DNA of 64,000 bases, taken from contig JANQRH010000022.1 in NCBI GenBank assembly GCA_028284625.1, positions 62,001 through 126,000 on the forward strand, written 5' to 3'. The stretch comes from Afifellaceae bacterium (lineage in GTDB: Bacteria > Pseudomonadota > Alphaproteobacteria > Rhizobiales > Afifellaceae). Positions 17,626-26,473 of the stretch are shown piece after piece. The notes under the pieces are model-generated. The model worked only from the letters and a program-made list of their open reading frames with translations, had not been told where the DNA came from and made no database searches. How positions within the stretch are numbered: position 1 is the stretch's first letter; the number at the start of each line of letters is the position of its first letter. The position numbers and the translations under genes are program-made.

Positions 17626-18525
17626 CTATAGCCCGTCGTGAGGGGGCGTGGCTATTCTTGCGCGGACACGCCGCACGCAGGTTGGCCTAAGCCCCTGTTT
17701 CTCAAACCGTTTCATTGTCACTTCGAGCGGCTCGCTGGCGGTCGCCATGTGGTGGGCGTTGGCATGAAGCAGCGTCTCGAGGTCCTGCATGATTCCGACA
17801 TGGCCCGGCCAGAAGACAAAATCGCCGCGCAAGAGCGGCGGCAGGCCGTCCTTCAGAGGCAGCGCGACGCCGATCGCGGCCTCCTGCATGTCGGTGTCGC
17901 GCGGGGTGTCGATGCCGCACATCTCAAGCGCGATCTGTATGAGGCCGGAGCAATCCAGGCCGAGGCTCGTTTTGCCGCCCCACAGGTAAGGCGCGCCGAG
18001 GAACATCTCAGCGATCCCTGTCCAATCTTCGGCGGCATCGCCGACGGATGAGAGGTGCTGCATAACCACCGCGCCTTGCGGGTCGATCAGCGCATAGCGT
18101 GCGTTCTTGTCCTCCGCCTCTCCGGTGACGGTCACGGCGGCGCCAAGCGGCAATCCAGCGAGCGGAGGCGATTTGATGTCCGGCTCACTGAAGGCAAAGG
18201 TCCGGAGCGCGGTGACCTTATGCGTCAGCGGCTTCTTAGGCTCCGTCAGCGCGGTGCGCTCCAGCCAGCCGACATAGTGGTCGGCGGCGAGCTGGGCCCA
18301 GCACCAGCCGTCGGGCCTCGTCTCAAACACCCGCACGGCCTCGCCGCGAAGGGCCTCGGTGTCGAGCGCCGCCTCGGAGCTCGGCGCGCGGTGAAGCGGC
18401 GCCTTTGCCGCCGCGACAACGTAATCCTGGCCGGCGACGAAGCGTTCCGCCTCGACACAGCCCTGCAGCGCGCTGTCGGCAAGGTCGGGCCTGTAGGCGT
18501 TGAGACGGGGGTCGAGCTTGCTCAC
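17626..18525 (-). CDS. C40 (NlpC/P60) peptidase with N-terminal SH3-type domains
   Basis: The 299-residue protein is a cell-wall endopeptidase of the NlpC/P60 family, which cuts gamma-D-Glu-DAP-type bonds in peptidoglycan stems. Residues about 40-155 hold two bacterial SH3-like domains (for example RPDGWCWAQLAADHYVGWL). The catalytic domain has WGGKTSLGLDCSGL (Cys192), FWPGHVGIM (His242) and a third polar position near LHANAHHM (256-258). No signal peptide is evident, as in other alphaproteobacterial members that sit beside a leucyl aminopeptidase gene; a role in muropeptide recycling is inferred. Confidence 0.93.
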   Translation of the reverse strand: MSKLDPRLNAYRPDLADSALQGCVEAERFVAGQDYVVAAAKAPLHRAPSSEAALDTEALRGEAVRVFETRPDGWCWAQLAADHYVGWLERTALTEPKKPLTHKVTALRTFAFSEPDIKSPPLAGLPLGAAVTVTGEAEDKNARYALIDPQGAVVMQHLSSVGDAAEDWTGIAEMFLGAPYLWGGKTSLGLDCSGLIQIALEMCGIDTPRDTDMQEAAIGVALPLKDGLPPLLRGDFVFWPGHVGIMQDLETLLHANAHHMATASEPLEVTMKRFEKQGLRPTCVRRVRARIATPPHDGL

Positions 18526-18537
18526 AACGTCGATCTG

Positions 18538-18888
18538 CTACGGAGGTAAGGCCTCGGCCTTGGCGATGATGAGATCGCCGAGCCGTTCCAGAAACAGCGC
18601 GCCGTTCACCGTGCGCTGCACCAGCACGTTGCGGCGGTCCTTGGGGTCACGCTTGCGGCGCACCAGCCCGTGGCGCCCCATCGTATCGAGCGCGCGCGTG
18701 ATCACCGGCTTTGTCACGCCGAGCTTGTTGGCCAGGGCGCGCACTGTATGGGGCTGTGGCTCCATATAGATTGTTACCAACACCGTCATCTGCCGCACGG
18801 ACAGATCCGGCTCATCGTCCAGGACCTGCGCCAGCGCAACGTCATGCCAAAGCCGGAGCGCCTGCCCGGGACGCATATGGACCGCCAT
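18538..18888 (-). CDS. MarR-family transcriptional regulator
   Basis: The 116-residue protein has a winged helix-turn-helix: LSVRQMTVLVTIYMEPQPHTVRALANKLGVTKPVITRALDTMGRHGLV, followed by a wing with RKRDPKDRRNVLVQRT, which is the MarR DxRRxxV/L pattern. It is shorter than usual (about 140 residues) and lacks most of the N-terminal dimerisation helix. The ATG at 18888 is preferred; Met5 at 18876 is an alternative. It lies between the leucyl aminopeptidase and NlpC/P60 genes, which are often direct neighbours in related genomes, and may control this operon. Its ligand is unknown. Confidence 0.85.
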   Translation of the reverse strand: MAVHMRPGQALRLWHDVALAQVLDDEPDLSVRQMTVLVTIYMEPQPHTVRALANKLGVTKPVITRALDTMGRHGLVRRKRDPKDRRNVLVQRTVNGALFLERLGDLIIAKAEALPP

Positions 18889-18952
18889 GCCCGCCCGCCA
18901 TAACGTTTCGGAACCGAACTGATTAAATCGGCATTTGGTCAGCCGGGCAAGA

Positions 18953-20335
18953 TCAGGCGTAAAGCTCCGACAGGCAGCGAAACAATGCCCGGATCGCCTG
19001 CGGCTCGCCCCCTTCCGGCGCGGCGGGGCGCCCCTTCGGGCTCCAGCCGTAGATGTCGAAATGGGCGAAGGTCGACGCTGCCGAAACGAATCGGCGAAGA
19101 AACAGGGCCGCCGTGATCGCACCGGCGAACGGGCCGGACGAGATGTGGTTGAGATCAGCCACCTTAGAGGCGAGCAGTGCGTCATAGGGCTTCCATAGAG
19201 GCAGCCGCCAAACGGGGTCGTAGACCTCCGCCGCGGCGTGCTCCATCTTTGCGGCGAAGTCGGTATCGTCGCAGAAGAACGCGGCAAGCTCCGGGCCGAG
19301 CGCCACGCGGGCAGCGCCGGTCAGCGTCGCCATGGTGACGATCAGATCTGGCGATTCTTCATCGGCAAGGGCCAGCGCGTCGGCAAGCACCAGCCGCCCT
19401 TCCGCGTCGGTGTTGCCGATCTCCACCGTCAGGCCCTTGCGGCTTTTCAAGATATCACCCGGGCGAAAGGCGCGCCCGGATATGGCGTTCTCCGCGGCGG
19501 GGATCAGCACGCGAAGGCGAAGGTTTAAGCCGGCATCCATGATCATGCCGGCAAGACCCAAGACGCTCGCCGCGCCGCCCATGTCTTTCTTCATGAGCGC
19601 CATGTTGGCGGCTGGCTTGATGTCGAGGCCGCCGGTATCGAACACAATGCCCTTGCCGATCAGCGTCACCTTGGGGTGGTCGCTTGCGCCCCATTTCAGG
19701 TCGACGAGGCAGGGAGCGCGATCGCTCGCCGCGCCGACGGCGTGCACCATCGGGAAGTCGCGGACGAGCGCCTCGCCGCTGATCACCTCGACCTCCGCTC
19801 CATGCTCCGCGGCAAGCGCTTCGGCAGCGGCCGCCAGGTCGCTCGGCGCCAGATCGTTGGCGGGCGTGTTGATCAGGTCGCGGGCGCTGAAGACACCGTC
19901 GCGGATACGCGCCACATCGGCAAGCTCACGCTCCGTCATCGCAAGCAGGGCGGCAGCTTCCTTGGGCTTGCGATAGCGCTCGAAGCGATAGCCGCCGAGC
20001 GCAAAGGCGAGCGCGGCAAGTGCCGGATCATCGACGCCGTCGGCAAGGCGGTAGGTGGCGGGCGGCAATGCGGTGGCGAGCCTGCCGTAGATCATCGGCG
20101 TGCGTTCCGGCGCTTCGGCGGCGCCAAGGCCGAAGAGCACGCGGCCGATATCGCCGTTGGTGTCAGGCACCAGCACGTGGCGGCCGGGCTCAGCCTTGAA
20201 GTTCTGCGCCTCGACAAAGCGCTGCGCCGGCTCGTCGAGCGCTTCCAGCACCGAATCGAGCTCGCCGGCCGAGACCGCGTGGATCGGCACGGCCTCCTCC
20301 AGGCCGTCGGTGACAAGTGTCGCAATCCTCTCCAT
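18953..20335 (-). CDS. Leucyl aminopeptidase (M17 family)
   Basis: This 460-residue M17 aminopeptidase removes N-terminal residues from peptides in the cytoplasm using two metal ions. The C-terminal catalytic half shows LIGKGIVFDTGGLDIKP (Lys and Asp), MKKDMGGAA (Asp), the signature NTDAEGRLVLADAL and the helix ATLTGAARVALG. The N-terminal domain is variable, as usual. I chose the ATG at 20335; the frame extends upstream by 45 codons without similarity. It is the first gene of a run with marR, NlpC/P60 and FkbM, and its substrates may include peptides released from the wall. Confidence 0.94.
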   Translation of the reverse strand: MERIATLVTDGLEEAVPIHAVSAGELDSVLEALDEPAQRFVEAQNFKAEPGRHVLVPDTNGDIGRVLFGLGAAEAPERTPMIYGRLATALPPATYRLADGVDDPALAALAFALGGYRFERYRKPKEAAALLAMTERELADVARIRDGVFSARDLINTPANDLAPSDLAAAAEALAAEHGAEVEVISGEALVRDFPMVHAVGAASDRAPCLVDLKWGASDHPKVTLIGKGIVFDTGGLDIKPAANMALMKKDMGGAASVLGLAGMIMDAGLNLRLRVLIPAAENAISGRAFRPGDILKSRKGLTVEIGNTDAEGRLVLADALALADEESPDLIVTMATLTGAARVALGPELAAFFCDDTDFAAKMEHAAAEVYDPVWRLPLWKPYDALLASKVADLNHISSGPFAGAITAALFLRRFVSAASTFAHFDIYGWSPKGRPAAPEGGEPQAIRALFRCLSELYA

Positions 20336-20473
20336 GGAGCCAGCCCTCGCGTCGCGTTTCGCCGGTCGCTTAGAGCCAATCTGAGGGCGCCATGCAATGC
20401 GACGGCTACGGCCGCCGGCCCCGTGACCCACCCGGCTAGTCACGGTCGCGGCCGGTCTCTGGTTCAACAACCT

Positions 20474-20665
20474 ATGGATTTATTTCTGCGGCTACTCATC
20501 CATATGTCGCGTTGGTCGCGACAGCGGCCGAAGCGGCATTTGGTCATCGGCGTCTGCGTGACGCTCGCAATTGTCGCCGGTGTCGCGGGCGTTGAGTATG
20601 TCATCGGCTGGCCGGAAGCGCTGACGGTCCGTCCCCTGCCGCGGACAGTCACGGTCCCGCGCTAG
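20474..20665 (+). CDS. Small single-helix membrane protein (63 residues)
   Basis: The frame starts ATG at 20474 and encodes an amphipathic basic N-terminus (HMSRWSRQRPKRH), one clear membrane helix (about residues 23-44, LVIGVCVTLAIVAGVAGVEYV) and a short tail beginning GWPEAL. The basic-helix-GWP arrangement resembles short conserved hypotheticals I associate with Rhizobiales. No strong ribosome site is visible before the ATG. It lies between the aminopeptidase and tadD; the CtrA box follows it at 20714. Function unknown; it could be a chance frame, although its composition argues against that. Confidence 0.5.
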   Translation: MDLFLRLLIHMSRWSRQRPKRHLVIGVCVTLAIVAGVAGVEYVIGWPEALTVRPLPRTVTVPR

Positions 20666-20713
20666 AGGCCGGACGTGTCCAAAGAGCCACAAACAGGCCC
20701 TTAACAAACACCG

Positions 20714-20728
20714 TTAACGTACCCTTAA
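20714..20728. promoter_or_regulatory. CtrA-type binding site, perfect TTAA-N7-TTAA
   Basis: The sequence TTAA-CGTACCC-TTAA matches the full alphaproteobacterial CtrA consensus and ends 49 bases before the ATG of the TadD-like gene. A further TTAA at 20701 is at the wrong spacing (9 bases) to form a second perfect box. CtrA controls pilus and cell-cycle genes in related bacteria, so control of tadD is plausible. Confidence 0.6.
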
Positions 20729-20777
20729 CGGCCGACGCCCTAGCCTTGTGTCGGAATTGCTTCGGGGACCGTGCGTC

Positions 20778-21554
20778 ATGGGGACTGGGATCGAACGGCG
20801 GCAGCGTGGTGCTGCCTGGACGTGGCTTGCCGGAACGGCGGCGGCCGCGCTACTGGCCGGCTGTCAATCGGCGTCTGAGGCGCCGGTACACACCGGCTCC
20901 ATCGGCAACAGCACCGTAATTGTCGCCTCCGACCTTGGCCGCGAAGAGGCGCTGGGCGCCGTCCAGAAATGGAGCGCCATCTACGCCAAGGACCAGAAGG
21001 ACCGGAACGCCGCGCTGAACTTCTCCGCCGCTTTGCGCGCCGCCGGCGAGACCGGTCAGGCGGTGGCGGTCATGCGACGGGCGGCGATCTATCATCCGGA
21101 GGATCGCGAGGTGCTCGCCGCCTTCGGCAAGGCGCTGGCGTCCGACGGCAAGTTCAAGGAGGCGCTGGCGACCGTTGAGCGCGCGCAAAGCCCGGACAAT
21201 CCCGACTGGCGCCTGCTGGCGACGGAAGGCGGCATTCTCGATTCGCTCGGCAATCATGAGGATGCGCGTGCACGCTACCGGCAGGCCCTGGTGTTGGCGC
21301 CCGACGAACCGCAGATCCTCAACAATCTTGGGCTTTCCTATCTCTTGACCAACGAGCTCGCGGAGGCCGAGACGGCGCTCCGCAAAGCGGCCGCGAGCCC
21401 GAAGGCGACGCGCAAGGTCAAGCAGAATCTGGCGCTGGTACTGCGGTTGCGCGGCAAAGCGGACGAGGCAACCGAGGTCACCGGACTGGCGCCGGTCCCG
21501 TCGCTCGACGCGGATGCGCCGCAAAACACCTGGGACGAGCTGGCGAAGATCTAA
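20778..21554 (+). CDS. tadD: TadD-like TPR lipoprotein of the Tad pilus
   Basis: This 258-residue lipoprotein has a signal peptide with lipobox LLAGC (about residues 26-30) and at least four tetratricopeptide repeats between residues 75 and 210 (for example DREVLAAFGKALASDGKFKEAL and PQILNNLGLSYLLTNELAEAE). TadD is the outer-membrane-anchored TPR component of Tad pilus assembly and is thought to help the secretin. The ATG at 20778 has GGGGA 9 bases upstream. It is transcribed towards the minus-strand cpa/tad genes and carries a CtrA box in its promoter region. Confidence 0.88.
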   Translation: MGTGIERRQRGAAWTWLAGTAAAALLAGCQSASEAPVHTGSIGNSTVIVASDLGREEALGAVQKWSAIYAKDQKDRNAALNFSAALRAAGETGQAVAVMRRAAIYHPEDREVLAAFGKALASDGKFKEALATVERAQSPDNPDWRLLATEGGILDSLGNHEDARARYRQALVLAPDEPQILNNLGLSYLLTNELAEAETALRKAAASPKATRKVKQNLALVLRLRGKADEATEVTGLAPVPSLDADAPQNTWDELAKI

Positions 21555-21582
21555 GGGCCTCGCCGGGCGGCACTTCTCTATA

Positions 21583-21602
21583 GCGACGGTTAGCACCGTC
21601 GC
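21583..21602. terminator. Strong hairpin in convergent gap between tadD and tadC
   Basis: A perfect 8-bp stem (GCGACGGT and ACCGTCGC) with a TAGC loop lies 28 bases after the tadD stop. There is no T-run on either side, so this is at best a weak or factor-assisted terminator. A second hairpin, CGCCCC-TGAGC-GGGGCG, lies further on, near 21650-21666. Confidence 0.4.
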
Positions 21603-21675
21603 GCGCTAGGCCAGCATCCCCGCTGAACCTTGCTCTGATTAGAGTTTTGCGCCCCTGAGCGGGGCGACCCCGGCC

Positions 21676-22647
21676 TTATTGGATGTTGGCGACCTGGATT
21701 GCTGCCGGTGTGATGATCACGGCAAACAGCACCGGCAGGAAGAACAGGATCATCGGAACCGTGAGCTTGGGCGGCAGTGCGGCGGCCTTCTTCTCCGCCT
21801 CCGCCATGCGCATGTCGCGGTTCTCCTGCGCCAGAACGCGCAGCGCCGTGCCGATCGGCGTGCCATATTTCTCCGCCTGCACCAGCGCCGTCACCACGCC
21901 GCGCACGCCCTCCAGACCGGTGCGCGCGCCGAGGTTTTCATACGCCTTGCGGCGATCCTGGAGGTAGGAGAGCTCTGCTGTGGTCAGGCTGAGCTCCTCA
22001 GCCAGGGCGATCGATTGCGAGCCGATCTCTTCGGAGACCTTGCGGAACGCAGCCTCGATACCCATGCCGGATTCCACGCAGATCAGAAGCAGATCGAGCG
22101 CGTCGGGCCAGGCGCGGCGGATCGATTTCTGCCGCTTGGTGATCTGATTGCGAACGTAGATCGTCGGCAGATAGTAGGCGCCGTAAGCAATGCCGAGCAC
22201 GATCGCTAGTTTCAAGAAGAGCGGCTGCTCAAGCTGCAGCACCACAAAGACATAAAGGGCGGCGACAGCGAACATCACCACCGGCATGATCAGGCGCAGC
22301 GACAGGAACACAAACACGGGGTTCTGTCCGCGATAGCCTGCCATACGCAGCATCTTGACCATGCCGCCGTCTTCCGCCTGCTTGGCGAGGTTGAAGCGGT
22401 CGACGATGTCCTTGAACAGCTTCTTAGGCTCGGTACGCAGCGACGCCTGTTTCTTCTGCGCCTCAAGCTTGGCGCGCTCGCGGGCGCGGATGCGCTCGCG
22501 CTCGCTCGACACCTGCCGCATGCGCGACGACAGTTCGTCGCGCGCCAGATAGGGCCACGCCACGACGACGATCGCGGAGAACACGGCAAGCGCGGAGCAC
22601 AGCGCTATGATCGTCTGCGTGTTGTTGATGATGAGGTCGAGGTTCAA
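21676..22647 (-). CDS. tadC: Tad pilus inner-membrane platform protein TadC
   Basis: The 323-residue protein belongs to the GspF/TadC platform family. It has an N-terminal helix (TIIALCSALAVFSAIVVVAWPYLA), a charged coiled segment, two central helices (VFVFLSLRLIMPVVMFAVAALYVFVVL), the T2SSF domain (RAWPDALDLLLICVESGMGIEAAFRKV) and two C-terminal hydrophobic segments. TadC works with TadB to anchor pilus assembly to the CpaF motor. The start is TTG at 22647, 11 bases after the tadB stop, with GAGG upstream. It is the last gene of the minus-strand pilus run. Confidence 0.93.
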   Translation of the reverse strand: MNLDLIINNTQTIIALCSALAVFSAIVVVAWPYLARDELSSRMRQVSSERERIRARERAKLEAQKKQASLRTEPKKLFKDIVDRFNLAKQAEDGGMVKMLRMAGYRGQNPVFVFLSLRLIMPVVMFAVAALYVFVVLQLEQPLFLKLAIVLGIAYGAYYLPTIYVRNQITKRQKSIRRAWPDALDLLLICVESGMGIEAAFRKVSEEIGSQSIALAEELSLTTAELSYLQDRRKAYENLGARTGLEGVRGVVTALVQAEKYGTPIGTALRVLAQENRDMRMAEAEKKAAALPPKLTVPMILFFLPVLFAVIITPAAIQVANIQ

Positions 22648-22658
22648 AGCGGCACGCC

Positions 22659-23663
22659 TCAGTAATCGAAGTTGATCATCTTGCGCATCACCATGATGCC
22701 CATGAACATCCAGATCCCGCAGCCCGCCAGCACGATATTGCCGGTCGTGGTCTGGAACAGGAGGAGGATGTAATCGGGGCTGGTGAAGTAGACGAGGATC
22801 GCCACGATAATCGGCAGAGCGCCAATGATGCCGGCAGACGATTTCGCCTCCGCGCTCATGGCGCGAATCTTGCCGGTCATCTTCTTACGGTCGCGCAGCA
22901 CCTTGGAGAGGTTCGACAACGCCTCCGACAATGAGCCGCCGGAGCGAGCTTGAATGGCGATCACGATGGCGAAGAAGTTGGTCTCAGACAGCGGAATGCG
23001 CTCCGGCAAACGCTCAACCGCTTCAGCAAGCGGCATGCCCAGCGTTTGGTCTTCGACGATCTCCTGGAACTCCGTGCATACGGGCTCCTGCGCTTCCGAC
23101 GCGATGACCTTGAGGCAATCGATGAGTGGCAGCCCCGCCTTCACGCCACGCACAACGACGTCAACGGCGTTGGGGAACTCCTCGCCGAACTTCTTCAGCC
23201 GCCTCTTGCGCTTCATGTTGACGAAGAAATGCGGCGCCAGCAGGCCGGCAGCGAGCCCGAACCCGGCACCGGGCACAGGTCCGAGTCCGAGAAGAAGAAT
23301 CGCGACAACGTAGGCGAAAGCAGCCGCGACCAAGCAGACCAGATAGTAGATGTTCTTGCTCCAGGCGAGACCGGCTTGGCGCATGCGCACTGTCAGCGTC
23401 GGTTTGGTGCTGGAGCGCGCCTTGGCCTTCTGCGCTTCCTCAAGCTCCTTCAGCGTGTCTTCAACGCTGCGGCGGCGGCGGCCCTCCTCCGCCGAAATGC
23501 GATCGGCGGCCGCCTTGCGTTTGGAGTCGGCGATCGCCTCCAGCCGCTTCTCCGTCTTGGAGCCCCCCGCAAGCCGCGGATAGAGCAGCGAGATCAGCAC
23601 CCCGCCGACTGAAAAGACGGCAAGTGCTGCGACCGCCATCTGAACGACAAAAGGCGAAAACAT
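22659..23663 (-). CDS. tadB: Tad pilus inner-membrane platform protein TadB
   Basis: The 334-residue protein is the TadC partner. It has an N-terminal helix (MAVAALAVFSVGGVLISLLYP), a basic cytoplasmic segment (residues 32-85), a helical pair (YYLVCLVAAAFAYVVAILLLG), and the T2SSF domain (FPNAVDVVVRGVKAGLPLIDCL ... SGGSLSEALSNLSKVLRDRKKM) followed by two more helices. It starts 5 bases after the cpaF stop. Together TadB and TadC form the platform through which the Flp pilin is extruded. Confidence 0.94.
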   Translation of the reverse strand: MFSPFVVQMAVAALAVFSVGGVLISLLYPRLAGGSKTEKRLEAIADSKRKAAADRISAEEGRRRRSVEDTLKELEEAQKAKARSSTKPTLTVRMRQAGLAWSKNIYYLVCLVAAAFAYVVAILLLGLGPVPGAGFGLAAGLLAPHFFVNMKRKRRLKKFGEEFPNAVDVVVRGVKAGLPLIDCLKVIASEAQEPVCTEFQEIVEDQTLGMPLAEAVERLPERIPLSETNFFAIVIAIQARSGGSLSEALSNLSKVLRDRKKMTGKIRAMSAEAKSSAGIIGALPIIVAILVYFTSPDYILLLFQTTTGNIVLAGCGIWMFMGIMVMRKMINFDY

Positions 23664-23668
23664 TGGAC

Positions 23669-25141
23669 TTAAGCCCTTGCCTGGCCTTCGCCCGCATCGG
23701 CTGCATCCAGCGCAGCCGCGAGCCTAGCCTCCTCGCCGAAGTAGCGCGCGCGATCCCAGAAGCCGGGACGGCCGATGCCGGTGGAACGATGGCGTCCGAC
23801 GATGCGGCCACCCGGATCTTCGCCGACGATGTCGTAGACGAACAGGTCCTGCGTGATGATGACGTCGCCCTCCATGCCGAGGACCTCGGTGATGTGCGTG
23901 ATGCGGCGGCTACCGTCACGCAGACGGGATGCCTGCACGATCACGTCGATGGAGGAGACGATCATTTCGCGAAGCGTCTTGGCCGGTAGCGCAAAGCCGC
24001 CCATCGTGATCATCGATTCAATACGTGAGAGCGCCTCGCGCGGGCTGTTGGCGTGCAACGTGCCCATCGAGCCGTCATGGCCGGTGTTCATGGCCTGCAG
24101 CAGATCGAACGCCTCCGGTCCACGAACCTCGCCGACGATGATGCGTTCCGGGCGCATACGCAGACAGTTCTTCACCAAGTCGCGCATGGTCACCTCGCCC
24201 TCACCTTCAATATTGGGTGGGCGGGTCTCCAACCGCACGACATGCGGCTGCTGCAGCTGCAGCTCGGCGGCGTCCTCGCAAGTGATGATGCGCTCGGTGG
24301 CGTCGATGTAGCGCGTGAGGCAGTTCAGAAGCGTGGTCTTGCCGGAGCCGGTGCCACCGGAGACCAAGACGTTACAGCGGACGCGGCCGATGATCTGCAG
24401 GATCGTGGCGCCTTCCGGCGTAATCGTGCCGAACTGAACGAGCTGATCGAGCGTCAGCTTGTCCTTCTTGAACTTACGAATGGTGAGCGCGGGCCCGTCA
24501 ATGGAGAGGGGCGGCGCGATGACGTTGACGCGTGAGCCGTCCGGAAGACGGGCGTCGCAGATGGGACTCGCTTCGTCGACGCGGCGGCCGACCTGAGAGA
24601 CGATGCGCTGGCAGATATTGAGAAGCTGCGAGTTGTCGCGGAAACGGACGTCGGTTTCCTCAACCTTGCCGGTCACCTCAATAAAGATGCTGTCGGCACC
24701 GTTGACCATGATGTCGGCGATCTCGTCGCGGGCCAGAAGCGGTTCCAGTGGGCCGTAGCCGAGGACGTCGTTACAGATGTCCTCAAGCAGCTCTTCCTGC
24801 TCGGCGATCGACATCACCACGTTCTTGACGGTGATGATGTCGTTGACGATGTCGCGGATCTCCTCGCGCGCCTGGTCGAGGTCCATCTTCGACAGCTGCG
24901 ATAGATCGATGGTGTCGATCAGCGCGCCGAAGATCTGCGTCTTGAGATCGTAATATTCGTCCGTCTTGCGCGGCCGCGAAGGTGGGACGTTCGCCATAGA
25001 CGGCGGCGGCGCTGCCGCCGGCGGTGGTGGCGGCGCCTTAGGGGCGGCCGGCTGCGGCTGTGCGGCCGGCGCCGGGGTCGGTTCGACGGGCTTCGGCGGC
25101 CGGTCGTCGAACGGGTCGGCCGAGCTGCGCTTCCCGAACAT
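23669..25141 (-). CDS. cpaF: Tad pilus assembly ATPase CpaF/TadA
   Basis: This 490-residue type II/IV secretion ATPase powers pilus extension and retraction. The first 55 residues are rich in Pro and Ala. The ATPase core has Walker A SGGTGSGKTTLLN (about residues 262-274), an Asp box, the Walker B-like PERIIVGEVRG and the His box TGHDGSMGTLHANSPREAL. The N-terminal domain contains LEPLLARDEIADIMVNG, typical of CpaF. It follows cpaE by 17 bases on the minus strand, and cpaF, tadB and tadC lie within a few bases of each other. Confidence 0.96.
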   Translation of the reverse strand: MFGKRSSADPFDDRPPKPVEPTPAPAAQPQPAAPKAPPPPPAAAPPPSMANVPPSRPRKTDEYYDLKTQIFGALIDTIDLSQLSKMDLDQAREEIRDIVNDIITVKNVVMSIAEQEELLEDICNDVLGYGPLEPLLARDEIADIMVNGADSIFIEVTGKVEETDVRFRDNSQLLNICQRIVSQVGRRVDEASPICDARLPDGSRVNVIAPPLSIDGPALTIRKFKKDKLTLDQLVQFGTITPEGATILQIIGRVRCNVLVSGGTGSGKTTLLNCLTRYIDATERIITCEDAAELQLQQPHVVRLETRPPNIEGEGEVTMRDLVKNCLRMRPERIIVGEVRGPEAFDLLQAMNTGHDGSMGTLHANSPREALSRIESMITMGGFALPAKTLREMIVSSIDVIVQASRLRDGSRRITHITEVLGMEGDVIITQDLFVYDIVGEDPGGRIVGRHRSTGIGRPGFWDRARYFGEEARLAAALDAADAGEGQARA

Positions 25142-25158
25142 CTACAATCCTTCCTGTC

Positions 25159-26463
25159 TCAGCTCGCCTTCTTGGCTTTGGCTTTTGCCTTTGGCTTGGA
25201 TTTGAACCGTTGCAGCAGCGGCGAGAGATCGAGCCCGCGCCGGCGTGCCTTCTTCAGCTCTTTGCGTCCGCTGACCACCTGAGCGATGTCGGTGAAGGCA
25301 TCGGAGATCACGGTCTTGGCGGAAGCCTCCGCGATCATCTGGCCGTTGTTGGCAGCGGTGCCGAAAAGCAGCGGCTCAAAGGGAATCGTCGCAATCGGCG
25401 TGATCTGCAGCGCGGCGGCAAAGTCGTCCGGCTTAATCTCCGGCCGCTTCGGCACACCGACCTGATTGAGGATCAGCTTCGGCGGCGTGTCGTTCGGCCG
25501 CGCCTGTTTCAAAAGGTCGACGACGGACTTGGCGTTGCGCAGATTGGCGAGGTCGGGAACCGCGGTGATGACCACCTCATCGGCGGCGATCAGTGTCTTG
25601 CGGACCCACGCTGTCCATTGGTGCGGAAGGTCAAGCACGACCGTGGGGACGTTGCCCTGAACGATCTCCAGAACCTGATCGAAGGCGTCCTCACCGAAAT
25701 CATAGGCCTTGTCGAGCGCTGCGGGGGCGGCGAGCAGGCTCAAATGGTCCTCGCATTTGGCGAGCAATCGGTCGAGCAGCACTTCGTCGAGCCGGTCGGC
25801 GCCAAACACGGCCTCGGCAATGCCCTGCGCCGGGTCCAGATTGAAGTCGAGGCCGGCGGTGCCGAACGGCAGGTCGAGATCGGCGAGGATCACATCGGAG
25901 CCGATCAGGCGCGCCATGGTCCAGGCCACGTTGTGCGCGACCGTGGACGAGCCGACGCCCCCCTTGGCGCCGATGAAGGCGTAGACCTGGCCGAGCTTCT
26001 CCGTGCCGGGCTCATGATAGATACCGGAGATCACGGTGATGACCGACATCACCTCGATCGGCGCGACGAGATATTCCGAAACGCCGCGCTTGAGGAGCTC
26101 CCGATAGAGCCGCACGTCGTTAGAATGGCCGACCACCATCACCTTAGTGCCGGCGTCGCAAACCTCCGCCAGACTGTCGAGCGCGGTGATGAGGTCGTCG
26201 ACCTCCATCTGCGTCTCGACGATAATGAGATTGGGCGTCGGCGCGGAGCGATAGAACTCCGTGGCGGCGTTGATGCCGCCGGTATGCACCTTCACGTGCG
26301 CTCGCGACATCCGCCGGTCCATGGCGGCCGTCTCTATTGTACCGGCGATCTCCGGGGTATCGCAGAACGCTTGGATCGTGATGCGCGGAATGGGACGCGC
26401 CTCAGGCGGTCGCGTTGTTGCGTCGTCCCCATCCGCGGCGATGTCAAAGGCGAGGTTCGTCAT
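25159..26463 (-). CDS. cpaE: Pilus localisation ATPase CpaE (receiver-like plus ParA/MinD-like)
   Basis: The 434-residue protein has an N-terminal receiver-like domain (about residues 30-145, with LIIVETQMEVDDL and KRGVSEYLVAPI) fused to a MinD/ParA-type ATPase with a deviant Walker A, FIGAKGGVGSSTVAHN, at about residue 165, and VILADLDLPFGTAGL. CpaE places the pilus machinery at a pole in Caulobacter. The tail is rich in Lys (KSKPKAKAKAKKAS). The ATG at 26463 is chosen over a longer frame because the receiver-like domain starts there. It lies 10 bases after cpaD. Confidence 0.94.
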   Translation of the reverse strand: MTNLAFDIAADGDDATTRPPEARPIPRITIQAFCDTPEIAGTIETAAMDRRMSRAHVKVHTGGINAATEFYRSAPTPNLIIVETQMEVDDLITALDSLAEVCDAGTKVMVVGHSNDVRLYRELLKRGVSEYLVAPIEVMSVITVISGIYHEPGTEKLGQVYAFIGAKGGVGSSTVAHNVAWTMARLIGSDVILADLDLPFGTAGLDFNLDPAQGIAEAVFGADRLDEVLLDRLLAKCEDHLSLLAAPAALDKAYDFGEDAFDQVLEIVQGNVPTVVLDLPHQWTAWVRKTLIAADEVVITAVPDLANLRNAKSVVDLLKQARPNDTPPKLILNQVGVPKRPEIKPDDFAAALQITPIATIPFEPLLFGTAANNGQMIAEASAKTVISDAFTDIAQVVSGRKELKKARRRGLDLSPLLQRFKSKPKAKAKAKKAS

Positions 26464-26473
26464 CGATCGTCCC

